Below the pieces are notes generated by a model. It worked only from the letters and a program-made list of their open reading frames with translations, was not told the origin of the DNA and did not search any database. A stretch of 64,000 bases of DNA from contig JACKNM010000003.1 in assembly GCA_024234875.1 (NCBI GenBank), positions 736,001 to 800,000 of the forward strand, given 5' to 3'. This DNA is from Ectothiorhodospiraceae bacterium (lineage in GTDB: Bacteria; Pseudomonadota; Gammaproteobacteria; HK1). A program made the translations under genes and the position numbers. The first letter of the stretch is position 1. The number at the start of each line of letters is the position of its first letter. Shown one piece after another: positions 62,302 to 64,000 of the stretch.

Positions 62302-64000
62302 TTACAGGAGCAGCCGCCGCACGTCGCCGAGCAGCCGCGCGAGGTGGGCGACGAAGCGCGCCGCCTCCGCGCCGTCGATCACGCGGTGGTCGTAGGACAG
62401 GTCCAGCGGCTGCATCAGCCGCGGCACGAAGGCCTTGCCGTCCCACACCGGCGCCATGCGGGCGCGAGTGAGACCGAGGATTGCGACCTCGGGCGCGTTC
62501 ACGATCGGGGTGAAGCCCACCCCGCCGATTCCGCCCAGGCTCGAGATGCTCATGCACCCCCCCTGGAGCTCGGCCGGCTTGAGCTTGCCCTCGCGCGCGC
62601 GAAGGCTCACCTCGCCGAGCTCGCGCGCGAGGTCGTAGATGCCCTTGGTGTCGACGTCGCGAATCACCGGCACCACCAGCCCCTGCGGCGTGTCGACGGC
62701 GACCCCGAGGTGGAAGTACTTCTTCAGCACCAGCGCCTCGCCGTCGGCGGTCAGCGAGGCGTTGAAGGTCGGGAACTCGCGCAGGCAGGCCACCAGCGCC
62801 TTCATCACGAACGCGAGCGGCGTGAGGCGAACCCCGCGCTTCTCCGCCTCGTCCTTCAGCGCGCGGCGAAACGCCTCCATCTCGGTCACGTCCGCCTCGT
62901 CATGATGGGTGACGTGCGGGACGTTCAGCCATGCGCGCTGCAGGTGCGGTCCGGAGATGCGCTTGATGCGGCCGAGTGGCTGGGTCTCGATGTCGCCGAA
63001 CTTGCCGAAATCGACGGCCGGGATCGGCGGGATGCCGGTCCCGGTGGCCGCCGGCGCGGCGGGCGTGGACGCGCCGGTGAGCCGCGCCTTCACGTGGCGC
63101 TGGACGTCCTCGGTCAGGATCCGACCCTTGCGCCCGGTGCCGGTGACCTCGGTGAGCTCGACGCCCAGCTCGCGCGCGAAGCGGCGGATCGCCGGCGAGG
63201 CGTGGGCGCTCGGCGCCTTCGGGCCGGGTAGCTCCCCCAGGCCCGCGGTGGGCGACGGGCGCCCCGGGCCGCGGGGCTCCATCGAGCCGCTCGGTGGGGT
63301 CGCCTCCGCGTCGCGCGCCGAGGACCTGGCGGCGGTCGGGGGGGGCTCCGGGGCTGCAGCCTTCGCGGGCGTGCGAGCCGGTTCCGCCGGTGCGGGCGCT
63401 GGTGCCGCGCTCTCGGTCGCGATGGTCGCGATCGGCGAGCCCTCGGACACGGTATCGCCGACCGCGACGCGGATTGCGCCGACGACGCCGGCGACCGGCG
63501 ACGGCACGTCCATCGTCGCCTTGTCGCTCTCGAGGGTCACCAGCGGCTGCTCGGCGGCGACGGTATCGCCCACCGCCACCAGAATCTCGATCACCGGAAC
63601 GTCGGAGAAGTCCCCGATGTCCGGCACCGTCACCTCGATCTCCGCCTTCGACTCGGGCGCCGGGGCCTTCGCGGTGGCCGGCCGCTCGGCCGGGGATTCC
63701 TCGGCAACCGCCCGCGCGGACTCGGCGGCGTTCCCGTTCGCCGGCGCTGCCGCCTTCGGCGAGGTCGCAGCCGTGCCGTCGGCGCCGTCATCGAGCAGGG
63801 CGATCACCGTTCCCTCGGACACCTTGTCGCCGACCGCGACCCGGATCTCACCGACCACGCCGTCCGCCGGCGACGGGACGTCCATCGTCGCCTTGTCGCT
63901 CTCCAGCGTGATCAGTGGGTCCTCGGCCCGGACGCGATCGCCGGGCTTGACCAGGATCTCGATCACCGGGACGTCGTCGAAGTCCCCGATGTCCGGGACC
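62302..64000 (-). CDS. aceF: Dihydrolipoyllysine acetyltransferase, E2 of pyruvate dehydrogenase (5' partial)
   Basis: 566 codons are visible; the start lies beyond the right edge. Two lipoyl domains are visible, each with LESDKATMDVPSP; the first continues from VPDIGDFDDVPVIEI at the edge, the second is near visible residues 120-195. Ala/Pro-rich linkers follow. The peripheral-subunit-binding domain is ASPAIRRFARELGVELTEV then GTGRKGRILTEDV. The catalytic domain ends with LDLSYDHRVIDGAEAARFV (DHRxxDG). E2 transfers acetyl groups from lipoyl to CoA. It belongs to the operon aceF-lpdA-hydrolase; aceE would be expected upstream, outside the window. Confidence 0.95.
   Translation of the reverse strand, partial: VPDIGDFDDVPVIEILVKPGDRVRAEDPLITLESDKATMDVPSPADGVVGEIRVAVGDKVSEGTVIALLDDGADGTAATSPKAAAPANGNAAESARAVAEESPAERPATAKAPAPESKAEIEVTVPDIGDFSDVPVIEILVAVGDTVAAEQPLVTLESDKATMDVPSPVAGVVGAIRVAVGDTVSEGSPIATIATESAAPAPAPAEPARTPAKAAAPEPPPTAARSSARDAEATPPSGSMEPRGPGRPSPTAGLGELPGPKAPSAHASPAIRRFARELGVELTEVTGTGRKGRILTEDVQRHVKARLTGASTPAAPAATGTGIPPIPAVDFGKFGDIETQPLGRIKRISGPHLQRAWLNVPHVTHHDEADVTEMEAFRRALKDEAEKRGVRLTPLAFVMKALVACLREFPTFNASLTADGEALVLKKYFHLGVAVDTPQGLVVPVIRDVDTKGIYDLARELGEVSLRAREGKLKPAELQGGCMSISSLGGIGGVGFTPIVNAPEVAILGLTRARMAPVWDGKAFVPRLMQPLDLSYDHRVIDGAEAARFVAHLARLLGDVRRLLL

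Noticed and set aside
60289..63231. Two long plus-strand frames opposite lpdA and aceF
   Set aside because: Shadows of the conserved minus-strand pyruvate dehydrogenase genes, composed mainly of Arg, Gly, His and Leu.

Overview
The window is a very GC-rich (about 70%) stretch of a proteobacterial chromosome, most likely gammaproteobacterial. Pointers are prmB-aroC adjacency, fdxA near mutS, a Xanthomonas-like run of an RpfE-type protein, recJ, prfB and lysS, a dihydrolipoamide dehydrogenase with its own lipoyl domain, and a PEP-CTERM protein. No tRNA, rRNA, CRISPR array, integrase or intact insertion sequence was recognised. Taxonomy below class level is a guess.

Layout. 1-7000: end of a MutT-type protein, fdxA, an ECF sigma factor with a coupled membrane partner, an acyl-CoA ligase and mutS. 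The convergent ends of the ligase and mutS lie inside a small inverted-repeat element. 7-18 kb: htpG behind a sigma-32 type promoter, a GAF/HD-GYP protein coupled to prmB, aroC, an MFS transporter, leuC, a second inverted-repeat element and tldD. 17.6-26.8 kb: hom, thrC, an RpfE/phosphoglycerate-mutase-like gene coupled to recJ, a 0.9-kb block of repeats, prfB with its programmed +1 frameshift, and lysS. 26.9-33.1 kb: a chemoreceptor, a GNAT acetyltransferase, an amidase, creD and a DUF5076-like gene.

33.3-53.8 kb is the accessory heart of the window: about 20 kb of same-strand secreted or surface genes. It opens with a sigma-54 type promoter and a small PEP-CTERM protein that looks like a cohesin domain. 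A 2,835-residue Rhs/YD-repeat protein follows, with an N-terminal dockerin-like module and a C-terminal GIY-YIG-like nuclease candidate. Next come a leucine-rich-repeat protein (candidate immunity factor), a 2,723-residue surface protein with vWA, Ig-like and calcium-binding repeats, a small secreted protein and an alpha/alpha-toroid-like secreted protein. Spacing and overlaps suggest the last four are co-transcribed. The cohesin-like/dockerin-like pairing of neighbours suggests that the PEP-CTERM protein may tether or display the Rhs protein. That is an inference and the most novel idea here.

53.9-64 kb returns to housekeeping: an M20 peptidase, a Cys-rich secreted protein, dinB, a CPBP protease homologue, a phytase-like esterase, and a pyruvate dehydrogenase operon read leftwards (aceF, lpdA, then a YbfF-like hydrolase). 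aceF runs off the right edge.
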